Translations under genes and position numbers: made by a program
Assembly: GCA_021791845.1 (NCBI GenBank)
Contig: JAJYVT010000004.1
Coordinates: forward strand, 1 to 64,000
Length of the DNA: 64,000 nt
Direction: 5' to 3'
DNA from: Actinomycetes bacterium
GTDB taxonomy: Bacteria; Actinomycetota; Acidimicrobiia; Acidimicrobiales; RAAP-2
Shown here: positions 17,487-26,822 of the stretch, in pieces
Layout: each line of letters begins with the position of its first letter
Position numbering within the stretch: position 1 is the stretch's first letter
The notes under the pieces: model-generated
Databases searched by the model: none
What the model was told of the DNA's origin: nothing
Seen by the model: the letters and a program-made list of their open reading frames with translations, nothing else

Positions 17487-17957
17487 TCAACCGGACGAGG
17501 CGCGCTCGCCACCGGCGTCCGGCACCGGCGGCATCTCGGGCAGCGCGAGCCCTTCGGTGAGGGCGTGGAGCTCCGCCACGTGCAGCGTGGTCAGCCGCTC
17601 GAGCGCCGCGTCGCCCTTGGGCTCGAGCTCGACCCGGGCCAGCCGGCGGTCCCGGGCGTCGTCCCGCCTGCGCACGAGGCCCGCCGCCTCGGCCCGGTCC
17701 ACCAGGCCGACCGCAGAGTGGTGCCGGAGCTGGAGGTAGTCGGCGACGTCACGGATGGTCGGTCCGCTCGGGTCGGGATGGCCCCGGACGGCCAGGAGCA
17801 GCTGGTGCTGGGCAGGCGTCAGGCCAGCGGCCCGGGCCTGGGCGCCGCTCCAGGCGAGAAACCGGCGGAGCCGGGTCCGGAACACGAGGATGTTGCGGTA
17901 GTCCTCGTCGCTGAAGCGGCGTGCCGGCACCGGCGTCGACTGCTGCGGGGCGCTCAC
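17487..17957 (-). CDS. MarR-family regulator
   Basis: This 156-residue winged-helix regulator has LTPAQHQLLLAVRGHP, then IRDVADYLQLRHHSAVGLVDRAEAAGLV (recognition helix) and the wing RRRDDARDRRLARVEL. The GTG start is the only one before family similarity begins. About 250 bases separate it from the ABC exporter gene upstream. That gap is a low-complexity GCC/GGC-rich stretch with one candidate -10 (TACCCT) and no gene I can support. Confidence 0.8.
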   Translation of the reverse strand: MSAPQQSTPVPARRFSDEDYRNILVFRTRLRRFLAWSGAQARAAGLTPAQHQLLLAVRGHPDPSGPTIRDVADYLQLRHHSAVGLVDRAEAAGLVRRRDDARDRRLARVELEPKGDAALERLTTLHVAELHALTEGLALPEMPPVPDAGGERASSG

Positions 17958-18207
17958 GGCCGCCGGCCGCCGGTGTCTGCGTGCGTCGGGACCGAACCGT
18001 CGCTCGTCATCGTGGTTCTCGCCGTCGTGCCCCTCTCGCCGCCGTCGTGCTCGCCGTCGCGCTCTCGAAGGTGCCCGGGGTCGGGCTGGTGCACCACGGC
18101 GACCGCCACCGGAGCGAGGGTACCCCTGCGCAGCCGCCGCCGGGGGCCAGGCCGGCGGGTGCCGCCACGGCGACTCCGCCGGCTGCGCCGACTCCGCCGA
18201 CTGCGCA

Positions 18208-21200
18208 TCACCGGTGCGCCGAGCCGCCGCCCACCAGCTCGAAGGCTTCCCACATGGCGGCGTACCGGCCGCCCGCGGCCAGGAGCTCGTGGTGGGTGCC
18301 GGCTTCGGCGACCTCCCCGTCGTGCAGGACGATGATGCGGTCGGCCGCCCGCGCCGTCTGGAGGCGGTGGGCGATGAGCACGGTGGTGCGATCGCGGGCG
18401 ACGGCGTGGATGGCCGCCGACACGCGGGTCTCCGTCGGAAGGTCGAGGTTGGACGTGGCCTCGTCGAGGAGGAGGACCGCCGGGTCGACCAACTGCGCCC
18501 GGGCGAGGGCGAGCAGCTGGCGCTGGCCCGCCGACAGGGAGCGGCCGCGCTCGGCCAGCTGGTGGTGGTACCCGCCGGGCAGGGCGGCGATGAACTCGTG
18601 CGCGCCCACGGCCCGCGCCGCCTGCTCCACCTCGGCGTCGGTGGCCTCGGGCCGGCCGTAGGCGATGTTGTCCCGGACGGCACCGGAGAAGAGGAAGGCC
18701 TCCTGGGGCACGTAGCCGAGCTGCTGGCGGTAGCCGAGCAGGTCGATGCGGCGGAGGTCGTGCCCGTCGGCCCGTACCGCGCCGGCGTCGGGATCGTAGA
18801 AGCGGGCGAGCAGCTTCATGACGGTGGACTTGCCCGCGCCGGTCTCGCCCACCAGGGCCACCGTTTCACCGGGCCGGATGGCGAGGTCGACGGCCCGGAG
18901 CGCCTGCGGCGGCTCGGCGGCGGCGTCGCTGGAGACGAGGAGCGCCGGGTCGGCCGGCCCGCGGCGGCGTGCCGGCGTTCCGGCCGCTCCCGGCCGCCGG
19001 ACGGCGGTCGGGTACCGGAAGCCGACCCGGTCGAGGGCGAGCGCCCCGTCGAGGCGCCCGACCGCCACCGGGTCGGCCGGCTCGGGGGTGAGGGTCTCGG
19101 TCTGCATGAGCTCGGCGATGCGGCCGACCGACACCCGGGTCTGCTGCCAGGAGTCGAACACCTGGGACAGGCTCTGGATGGGGGAGAAGAACATGTCGAC
19201 GTAGAGGAAGAAGGCGATCAGGCCGCCGGCCGTCAGGTGGCCCGAGCTCACCAGCCCGGCCCCCACGCCCAGCACGATGACGTCCGCCACCCCGGCGAGG
19301 AACTGGATGAAGGGGAAGTAGGTGGCGACGAGCCGCTGGGCGGCCACCCGCGTGTCCAGGTAGTCCTTGCCCAGCCCGTGGAACCGTGCCTGCGTGTCGT
19401 GTTCGTGCACGAAGGTCTGGGACTCCCGTACGCCCGAGAGGCTCTCCTGGAAGTCGGCATTGACGATGGCGATCCGCTCCCGTGCCCGGTCGTAGAGGAC
19501 GGCGGCGCGCCGCCGGAAGGCGACGGTGGCGAACACGAGGGGGACGACCACCGAGAGCGTGCACAGCCCCAGCTCGGGGTTGATGACGACGAGGGCGACG
19601 CCGACGCCCACGAACGTGACCATGGCCACGAGGGCGGAGAGCACCCCGTTCTCGATGAGCGTCTCGAACTGGTCCACGTCGGTGGTCATGCGGGTCATGA
19701 TCCGGCCCGCCATCTCCCGCTCGTAGTAGTCGAGCGAGAGCCGCTGCAGCTGGGCCCAGATGCGGATCCGGAGCGACAGCATGATCTGCTGCGCCACCCT
19801 TCCGGTCACGAACGTCTCACCGATCTCGTCGACCAGGTCGACGAGGGTGATGGCGAGGTAGACGGCAGAGGCGAGGAGGAGCACCGCCACCGAGCCCGCC
19901 CGGACGCCGCTGTCGATGCCGATCTTCACGAGGATCGGCCCGGCCAGCGTGGCCAGCCCGTCCACCACCACGAAGAGCAGGCCCAAGAGCAGCGGCCAGC
20001 GGAACGCTTTGAACAACGTGGGCAGGCCGAACGCCCGGTCGCGGCGGGTGTCGCGTGCCATGTCCACACGGGCCTCGTCGCGCACCGGGCGGAGCGCGGC
20101 GACCCGGGCCAGGAGCTCGGGCGTCGCCACCAGGCTGATGCGCCACCCGCCGCCGCCGCCCAAGCCGGGCCCGATGCTGGGTGGTCCGGCCCGGAGCGCC
20201 GCCGACCGGGGGTCTGCGGCCGCCGGATCGGCGCCCCACGCCGACGCCGTGACGCCGCCGCCACCCGTCGGCGGAGGTGCGAGCCCGGCGAGGGCCTCGA
20301 TGCGGTCTCCGACACGCTGGGCGTCCTCGTCCTCGAGGCCGGACAGGAGCGAGCGGTACAGCGGGCTGCGTGCCACGAGGTCGTCGTGGGCGCCTTCCTC
20401 CACGATGCGGCCGCCGTCGAGGACCACGATCCGGTCGGCCAGGTGGAGGGTGGAGCGCCGGTGGGCCACGAGGATGGTGGTCCGCCCGGTCATCACCTCG
20501 CGCAGGGCGTCGTGGATCTGCTCTTCCGTGCGGGCGTCGATGGCGCTGGTGGCGTCGTCGAGGATGAGGACCCGCGGGTCGTAGAGGATGGCGCGGGCCA
20601 GGGCGATCCGCTGGCGCTGGCCCCCCGAGAGCGTGAGGCCGCGCTCGCCGACCACCGTGTCGTAGCCCCGGGGGAGCGCGGCGATGAACTCGTCGGCCCG
20701 CGCCGCACGGGCGGCGGCCCGGATCGCCTCGTCGCTCGCCCCCGGCCGGCCGTAGGCGATGTTGGCCCGCACGGAGTCGGAGAAGAGGAAGCTGTCTTCG
20801 AAGACGATGCCGACCTGGCGGCGGAGCGAGGCGAGGGCCACGCGTCGGACGTCGACGCCGTCCACCGTCACCGTGCCCGCCGTCGGGTCGTAGAACCGTG
20901 AGACGAGCATGGTGAGGGTGGACTTCCCGCTTCCGCTCGGTCCGACGATCGCCACCCGCTCGCCCGCTGCGATGTGCAGGTGGACGCCGGTGAGGACGGG
21001 TTCGCCGTCTCCGTAGGCGAAGTGGACGTCGGTGAAGTCGATCCTGCCGTCGAGCGTGGGGAGCGCCACGGGGTCGGGCGGGTCGGCGATGGCCGGTTCC
21101 ATGTCGATCAGCTGGAAGATCCGGTCGAGCCCGGCGCGCGCCTGTTGGCCGATGGTGAGGACGCCGGCCAGCTGCCGCGCCGGCGCCATCAGCGAGACGA

Positions 21201-22062
21201 TGTAGGTGGAGAAGGCGAGGAAGGTGCCGAGGGAGATCTGGTGGCGCAGGGCCATCCAGCCGCCGAGGGCGAGGATCGCCACCTGGCCCAGGCTCGGGAT
21301 GGACTCGAGCAGCGGCTGGTACCGGGCCTGGAGGCGCACCGCCCGCATCTGGGAGCCGTAGAGCACCTTGGCCGCGTCGGCGATGCGACGGACCTCGCGC
21401 TGTTCCTGCCCGAAGGCCTTCACCACCCGCACGCCGTTCAGGTCCTCGTCCACGATGGACACGAGCTCGCCCTCGCGTTGCTGGGCGTCCCAGGTGGCGG
21501 GAAAGATGCGCCACCGCATGCGGTAGGACACCAGCAGGAGCGCGGGTGCGATCACCACGCTCACCGTGCCGAGCAGCGGCGAGAGGTACAGCATCACGCC
21601 GAGGGACAGCACCATGAGCAGCACGTTGCCGCTCATGATGGGAACGAAGTTGAGCAGCCCCTGCACGAGCGTCGAGTCCGAGTTGGCCCGTGCCACCAGC
21701 TGGCCGGTCGGCATGCGCGACAGGTTCTCGGCGTCCATCGCCTGGAGATGGTCGTGCATGGCGTTGCGCAGGTCGTACTGGACGGCGAGGGCCACCTGTC
21801 CACCCCGGTAGCGGCGGATGTGGGCGGCGGCAAAGGTGACCCCGGCAAGGGCGCCCATGAGCACCAGCCACGGCCACAGCGGCGACGTGTGGTGGATGAC
21901 CACTGTGTCCACGATCTGGCGCGCGACGAGGGGCACGATCGTCTGGCAGAGGGCGCCGACGATCGCCGCACCGGTGGAAAGGAAGACGGCGCGGCGGTGG
22001 CGCAGCATGTACCCCCAGAGCCGGCGCACCCATCCGGCCCGAGGCGCTGCCCGGGCGGTCAC
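18208..22062 (-). CDS. Fused double ABC exporter (TMD-NBD-TMD-NBD), multidrug type
   Basis: This single 1284-residue polypeptide contains two complete ABC half-exporters. The first half has six hydrophobic helices, Walker A GPSGSGKST (about 374), LSGGQ (about 477) and LILDDATSAID. The second has Walker A GETGAGKST (about 1074), LSAGQ (about 1177) and LLLDEATSNLD. The first nucleotide site has Asp in place of the catalytic Glu and VFEDS in place of a Q-loop VFQ. This matches heterodimeric exporters with one degenerate site, but bacteria usually encode the halves separately. The GTG overlaps the marR stop (GTGA), fixing the start. MarR coupling suggests ligand-induced efflux of an aromatic or drug-like compound. 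Confidence 0.88.
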   Translation of the reverse strand: MTARAAPRAGWVRRLWGYMLRHRRAVFLSTGAAIVGALCQTIVPLVARQIVDTVVIHHTSPLWPWLVLMGALAGVTFAAAHIRRYRGGQVALAVQYDLRNAMHDHLQAMDAENLSRMPTGQLVARANSDSTLVQGLLNFVPIMSGNVLLMVLSLGVMLYLSPLLGTVSVVIAPALLLVSYRMRWRIFPATWDAQQREGELVSIVDEDLNGVRVVKAFGQEQREVRRIADAAKVLYGSQMRAVRLQARYQPLLESIPSLGQVAILALGGWMALRHQISLGTFLAFSTYIVSLMAPARQLAGVLTIGQQARAGLDRIFQLIDMEPAIADPPDPVALPTLDGRIDFTDVHFAYGDGEPVLTGVHLHIAAGERVAIVGPSGSGKSTLTMLVSRFYDPTAGTVTVDGVDVRRVALASLRRQVGIVFEDSFLFSDSVRANIAYGRPGASDEAIRAAARAARADEFIAALPRGYDTVVGERGLTLSGGQRQRIALARAILYDPRVLILDDATSAIDARTEEQIHDALREVMTGRTTILVAHRRSTLHLADRIVVLDGGRIVEEGAHDDLVARSPLYRSLLSGLEDEDAQRVGDRIEALAGLAPPPTGGGGVTASAWGADPAAADPRSAALRAGPPSIGPGLGGGGGWRISLVATPELLARVAALRPVRDEARVDMARDTRRDRAFGLPTLFKAFRWPLLLGLLFVVVDGLATLAGPILVKIGIDSGVRAGSVAVLLLASAVYLAITLVDLVDEIGETFVTGRVAQQIMLSLRIRIWAQLQRLSLDYYEREMAGRIMTRMTTDVDQFETLIENGVLSALVAMVTFVGVGVALVVINPELGLCTLSVVVPLVFATVAFRRRAAVLYDRARERIAIVNADFQESLSGVRESQTFVHEHDTQARFHGLGKDYLDTRVAAQRLVATYFPFIQFLAGVADVIVLGVGAGLVSSGHLTAGGLIAFFLYVDMFFSPIQSLSQVFDSWQQTRVSVGRIAELMQTETLTPEPADPVAVGRLDGALALDRVGFRYPTAVRRPGAAGTPARRRGPADPALLVSSDAAAEPPQALRAVDLAIRPGETVALVGETGAGKSTVMKLLARFYDPDAGAVRADGHDLRRIDLLGYRQQLGYVPQEAFLFSGAVRDNIAYGRPEATDAEVEQAARAVGAHEFIAALPGGYHHQLAERGRSLSAGQRQLLALARAQLVDPAVLLLDEATSNLDLPTETRVSAAIHAVARDRTTVLIAHRLQTARAADRIIVLHDGEVAEAGTHHELLAAGGRYAAMWEAFELVGGGSAHR

Positions 22063-22520
22063 GCCGGGCCCGTCCGCCCGGCATGGCGCTCGCGGTGTAA
22101 CGCCTCCAGGGCGGGGCCGAGGGCCGCCAGGGCGCTCGTCACGGAGGGGTTCTCGGCGCGAGCGACGACATCGGACAGGGCGCGCACCATGCAGGCCTCC
22201 ACCCGGGCGAGCTCGTCCCGGCCGCCAGGCGTCAGCACCAGGTCGATCGCCCGCTGGTCCCCGGGCGACCCTCGTCGCTCGAGCAGCCCCTCCCGGCACA
22301 GGGCGTCCACCGCGGCGCTGATGGCCGGGCGGCCGAGGCCGAGCCGTTCGGCCACCCGGGAGGCGCGCTCGTCGCCGGCTGCGATGGCCGAGAGGACCCG
22401 GTACTGGGCCATGCCGAGAGGCCCCGACGCCTTCTCGAGGAGCCGGGCGAGGCGGGCCAGGGTCCGCACCGCGTCCACGCCGTCGGGCAGGTTCGGTGGC
22501 GGCGCGGTCGTTGCGGGCAT
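22059..22520 (-). CDS. MarR-family regulator coupled to the ABC exporter
   Basis: This 153-residue regulator has a winged helix: MAQYRVLSAIAAGD, then RVAERLGLGRPAISAAVDALCREGLLERRG and the wing GDQRAIDLVLTPGG. It is co-transcribed with, and overlaps, the fused exporter gene. The TGTTCG-N5-CGAACA palindrome (22544-22560) covers its own -35 region and lies upstream of the divergent hydroxycinnamate genes, so it is the natural candidate to bind there. That pairing is inference. Confidence 0.85.
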   Translation of the reverse strand: MPATTAPPPNLPDGVDAVRTLARLARLLEKASGPLGMAQYRVLSAIAAGDERASRVAERLGLGRPAISAAVDALCREGLLERRGSPGDQRAIDLVLTPGGRDELARVEACMVRALSDVVARAENPSVTSALAALGPALEALHRERHAGRTGPA

Positions 22521-22529
22521 CGGGCAGGG

Positions 22530-22609
22530 AGCATAGCCGACACTGTTCGGGTATCGAACAATCCGAGGATGCCAAGGTCATTGACATCAGACGGGCGGGG
22601 CCGGAGACT
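22530..22609. promoter_or_regulatory. Divergent promoters and TGTTCG palindrome, marR / hydroxycinnamate genes
   Basis: Leftward, TTCGAT (22558-22553) and TATGCT (22535-22530) are 17 bases apart, ending nine bases before the marR ATG. Rightward, TTGACA (22581-22586) and GAGACT (22604-22609) are 17 bases apart and predict a start at 22616, exactly the GTG of the hydratase gene, implying a leaderless message. TGTTCG (22544-22549) and CGAACA (22555-22560) form an inverted repeat that covers the marR -35 box. Confidence 0.55.
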
Positions 22610-22615
22610 GGTCCG

Positions 22616-23497
22616 GTGGACGGCACCGACGAGGACGGCACCGGCGCGGACGAGCGCCCGCCGCTCGAGGTGTGGGAGTCGCCCGAGGGCACCGTCCGGG
22701 TCGAGATCGGGTCCGACATCGGGTGGCTCCTGTTCAACCGCCCGGAGAAGCGCAACGCCATGAACCCGGCCCTCAACGCCGAGATGGCCCAGGCCCTCGA
22801 CCTCCTGGAGGGGCACGAGGGCGCCCGGGTGGTGGTGCTCACCGGCGCCGGCGAGGCCTGGTCGGCCGGGATGGACCTGAAGGAGTACTTCCGGGACGTG
22901 GAGGCGTCGCCTCCGCACGTCGAGATCGCCGCCCGGCGCACGAGCGCCGAGTGGCAGTGGCGCCGGCTGATCCACTTCGCCAAGCCCACGATCGCCATGG
23001 TGAACGGCTGGTGCTTCGGCGGGGCGTTCACGCCGCTCGTCTGCTGCGACCTCGCCATCGCCGCCGAGGACGCGGTGTTCGGGCTGTCGGAGGTCAACTG
23101 GGGGATCCCGCCGGGAGGCCTCGTCAGCCGGGCGTTGGCAGAGACCGTGCCCACTCGGGACGCGCTGTGGTTCATCATGACCGGCGAGACCTTCGACGGG
23201 CGGCGGGCGGCGGCCATGCGGCTGGTCAACGAGGCGGTCCCGGCCGACCGGCTGCGGGCGAGGACCGAAGAGGTGGCCCGGCTGCTGGCGCGTCACTCCA
23301 CCCGCGTGCTGCGCGGGGCGAAGGTCGGCTTCAAGAAGGCGCGGCTCATGTCGTGGGACGAGGCGGAGGACTACCTCTACGCCAAGTTGGACCAGACGGT
23401 GCTCGGTGACCCGGAGCAGACCAAGCAGGAGGGGCTCCGGCAGTTCCTCGACCGGAAGACGTACCGGCCGGGGCTCGGGTCCTTCGACCGACGCTGA
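22616..23497 (+). CDS. p-Hydroxycinnamoyl-CoA hydratase/lyase (feruloyl-CoA hydratase/lyase)
   Basis: This crotonase-family enzyme should convert feruloyl-, caffeoyl- or coumaroyl-CoA to the benzaldehyde plus acetyl-CoA. The 293-residue chain has SAGMDLKEYFR, the oxyanion region NGWCFGGAFTPLVCCDLAIA, and FGLSEVNWGIPPGG carrying the catalytic Glu (about 159). DYLYAKLDQ and the FLDRKTYRPGL tail follow. These segments match hydroxycinnamoyl-CoA hydratase-lyase rather than ordinary enoyl-CoA hydratases. The GTG at 22616 coincides with the predicted transcription start; upstream in-frame codons overlap the operator. It sits 17 bases before the CoA ligase. Confidence 0.88.
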   Translation: MDGTDEDGTGADERPPLEVWESPEGTVRVEIGSDIGWLLFNRPEKRNAMNPALNAEMAQALDLLEGHEGARVVVLTGAGEAWSAGMDLKEYFRDVEASPPHVEIAARRTSAEWQWRRLIHFAKPTIAMVNGWCFGGAFTPLVCCDLAIAAEDAVFGLSEVNWGIPPGGLVSRALAETVPTRDALWFIMTGETFDGRRAAAMRLVNEAVPADRLRARTEEVARLLARHSTRVLRGAKVGFKKARLMSWDEAEDYLYAKLDQTVLGDPEQTKQEGLRQFLDRKTYRPGLGSFDRR

Positions 23498-23514
23498 TCG
23501 CCGGACCCTCGGCG

Positions 23515-25089
23515 GTGCCCGCCTCCAGGATCTACCGCAGCCCCTTTCCCGACCCCGACGTCCCCGCGCAGGACCTCGTGGCTTTCACCCTGGGGCGAGC
23601 CGACCGGTGGCCCGACCGCATCGCGCTCGTCGATGGCACCAGTGGCGACTCCGTCACGCACGGGCAGTTGGTGGCGGCGGTGGACCGGGCCCGCCGCCGG
23701 CTGACGGCGCTGGGCGTCGGGCCGGGGACCCGGGTGGGGCTGTCCGCCGCCAACCAGCCGGCGTGGGTGGTTGCGTTCTACGGCGTGCTGGCCGCCGGCG
23801 CGACGGTGGTGCCGCTCAACCCGGCGCTCACCTCCACGGAGGTCCGCCACCTGCTCGGGCTGGTCCGGCCGGCGGCCGTGATCGCCGACCCTCAGGGCCT
23901 GCCGGCGGTGACGGCGGCGGTCGAGGCGGGCGTGCCCCCGGCGGTCCTGGCACTGCACGAGGTGGCGGGCGGGCCGCGGCCGCAAGGTGCCGACGGGGCG
24001 GAGGTGGCCGGGGACCCGGAGGCGCCCCTCGGTGCGGCGGGGCCCCGGGACGTGGCGGTGGTCGCCTTCTCCAGCGGCACGACCGGCGGGGCCAAGGGTG
24101 TCCAGCTGACCCACGGCAACCTGGTTGCGAACCTGGTGCAGCACGAGCCCGTGTACCACGTCGGCCCGGACGACGTGGTGCTGGCCGCCATGCCCCTCTT
24201 CCACATCTACGGTCTCTCGATCGTGCTCGGCTACGCGCTGTCCCACGGCGCCACGGTCGTCACGATGCCGCGTTTCGACCTCGACGCCTACTGCCGGCTG
24301 GTGCGCGAGCACGGCGTCACCTGGCTCCACCTCGTGCCCCCGATCGTCCTCGGCCTCACCAGGCGGGCCGGACGCGACGACCTCTCCTCCGTTCGCCACG
24401 CCGTGAGCGGCGCCGCTCCCCTGGACGCGGGCGTGGCGGCGAGGGCGGGCGCCCTTCTCGGTTGCACCGTGGGCCAGGGCTACGGCATGACCGAGGCCAG
24501 CCCGGGCGTGACGTGGGTGCCCGACGACGGCTCGGTGCCGTGTGGCCAGGGGTCGGTCGGGCTGCTGGTGCCGGGCACCGAGGCGCGCCTGGTCGACCCG
24601 GCCACGGGACGGGACACCGAAGGGCAGGGCGAGCTGTGGGTCCGAGGGCCCCAAGTCATGGCCGGGTACCTGGACGATCCGGCGGCCACGGCGGCGGTGC
24701 TGACCGAGGACGGTTGGCTGCGGACCGGTGACGTGCTGCGCGTGGACGCCGACGGCGTGTGGTGGGTCGTCGACCGGATCAAGGAGCTCATCAAGTACAA
24801 GGGATGGCACGTGGCGCCGGCCGAGCTGGAGGCCGTGCTGCTCGAGCACCCGTCGGTGGCCGACGCCGCCGTGGCCGGCGTGGCGGACCCGGAGGCGGGC
24901 GAGGTCCCCGTGGCATGGGTCGTGGCGCGCACCCCGGTCGACCCGGCCGACCTGCTGGCCTGGGTGGCCGCCCGGGTCGCGCCGTACAAGAAGGTGCGTC
25001 GTGTCCACGTCGTGGACCGCATCCCCCGGTCGCCGGCGGGAAAGGTGCTGCGCCGCATGCTGGCCGAGCCGCCCGGCCAGCCCGGTTGA
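23515..25089 (+). CDS. 4-Coumarate/feruloyl-CoA ligase-like AMP-forming synthetase
   Basis: This adenylate-forming enzyme should activate a hydroxycinnamic acid to its CoA ester for the preceding hydratase-lyase. The 524-residue protein has the P-loop FSSGTTGGAKGVQLTHGN, YGMTEASPG, the hinge GWLRTGDV...DRIKELIKYKG and the catalytic lysine region PRSPAGKVLRRML. The layout and length match plant-type 4-coumarate:CoA ligases. The GTG start lies 17 bases after the hydratase-lyase stop. Medium-chain acyl-CoA ligase is the alternative; the neighbour decides. Confidence 0.85.
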   Translation: MPASRIYRSPFPDPDVPAQDLVAFTLGRADRWPDRIALVDGTSGDSVTHGQLVAAVDRARRRLTALGVGPGTRVGLSAANQPAWVVAFYGVLAAGATVVPLNPALTSTEVRHLLGLVRPAAVIADPQGLPAVTAAVEAGVPPAVLALHEVAGGPRPQGADGAEVAGDPEAPLGAAGPRDVAVVAFSSGTTGGAKGVQLTHGNLVANLVQHEPVYHVGPDDVVLAAMPLFHIYGLSIVLGYALSHGATVVTMPRFDLDAYCRLVREHGVTWLHLVPPIVLGLTRRAGRDDLSSVRHAVSGAAPLDAGVAARAGALLGCTVGQGYGMTEASPGVTWVPDDGSVPCGQGSVGLLVPGTEARLVDPATGRDTEGQGELWVRGPQVMAGYLDDPAATAAVLTEDGWLRTGDVLRVDADGVWWVVDRIKELIKYKGWHVAPAELEAVLLEHPSVADAAVAGVADPEAGEVPVAWVVARTPVDPADLLAWVAARVAPYKKVRRVHVVDRIPRSPAGKVLRRMLAEPPGQPG

Positions 25090-25123
25090 GGATCGCCGGC
25101 CGGGTTTGAGGATCGCCGGCCGG
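25086..25123. repeat. 18-bp tandem duplication at the ligase stop codon
   Basis: Two copies of TTGAGGATCGCCGGCCGG (25086-25103 and 25106-25123) are spaced 20 bases apart. The first copy contains the TGA stop of the ligase gene. The GGCCGGCG content could pair as a weak hairpin between the convergent ligase and marR genes. Confidence 0.8.
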
Positions 25124-25155
25124 CGCGCCGGTCCGGGCCGCTCGACCCGGCGCGC

Positions 25156-25662
25156 TCAGCCCCCGGAGGGTGCCGCCGCCTCGCCGCGCCGGAGCGCCGG
25201 CTCGCGGCGCGGGGTCATCGCCGTCGTGCAGGCGTCGAGCAGGGCCCGCAGGCGGTCCGCCTCGGCGCCGGAGAGCTGGCGGAGCATCCGGGCCTCCAGG
25301 TCGTCCATGGCGGCGTCGCAGGCGACCAGAAGGGTGCGCCCGGCGGGGGTGAGCGAGATGCGCAGCACGCGGCGGTTCCCGGCGTCGGGTGCGCGTCGTA
25401 CGAGACCCTTGCGCTCGAGGCTGGCCAGCATCTCCCCGCCGGCCTGGCGGCTCACGAAGGACCGGCGGGCCAGCTGCGCTCCCGACATCCCGGGATGGCG
25501 GTCGAGGACGCTCAACGCCGTGTACTGCGGCACGGTGACGCCGAGATCGCTCACGATGTCGTCCATGGCGGCGCGCACCGCCAGCTCGAGCCGCTTGATG
25601 AGGTAGGTCAGCCGCGGCGGCGCCGGACCGTGGCTCGGCGCGCCGGACGACGGGACGACCAC
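25156..25662 (-). CDS. MarR-family regulator next to the hydroxycinnamate genes
   Basis: This 168-residue winged-helix protein has LTYLIKRLELAVRAAM, VPQYTALSVLDRHPGMSGAQ, the recognition helix RRSFVSRQAGGEMLASLERK and the wing GNRRVLRISLT. It lies convergent to the CoA ligase gene. MarR-type repressors that sense hydroxycinnamoyl-CoA are known for such modules, so it may control the ligase and hydratase-lyase. The GTG at 25662 is the first start in a frame that otherwise extends upstream without a ribosome-binding site, so the N-terminus is uncertain. Confidence 0.78.
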   Translation of the reverse strand: MVVPSSGAPSHGPAPPRLTYLIKRLELAVRAAMDDIVSDLGVTVPQYTALSVLDRHPGMSGAQLARRSFVSRQAGGEMLASLERKGLVRRAPDAGNRRVLRISLTPAGRTLLVACDAAMDDLEARMLRQLSGAEADRLRALLDACTTAMTPRREPALRRGEAAAPSGG

Positions 25663-25742
25663 GGCATGAGGGTACCAGCGCGGCCGGCGCGCCGGGCGGC
25701 CGCCGGTAGCGTGGACCGGCCCCGATTCGAGAGGAGCACCCG

Positions 25743-26708
<966 letters not shown>

Positions 26709-26777
26709 TCACACGCACTCGGGACGACGGACCTCCGGCTCGCCAGGGGATCGGTGCCGAGGGGATCGGTGTTTCGT

Positions 26778-26797
26778 GCGGGCGATTGCGCTAACGT
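26778..26797 (+). promoter_or_regulatory. Degenerate LacI operator and -10 box before lacI
   Basis: GCGGGCGATTGC (26778-26789) keeps nine of twelve positions of the island consensus GCAAYCGRTTGC, with one intact half-site. The -10-like TAACGT follows at 26792-26797. The position would allow weak autoregulation. Confidence 0.4.
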
Positions 26798-26822
26798 CCG
26801 GGCACCGATCCATGGAGGCGCC

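Noticed and set aside
17958-18207. Extra gene between the ABC exporter and marR
   Set aside because: Frames there are Arg/Pro/Ala low-complexity shadows without a start signal.
22063-23229. Upstream extension of the fused ABC exporter frame
   Set aside because: The extension runs antisense through the marR and hydratase genes and lacks transporter features; the GTGA overlap at 22062 is the supported start.
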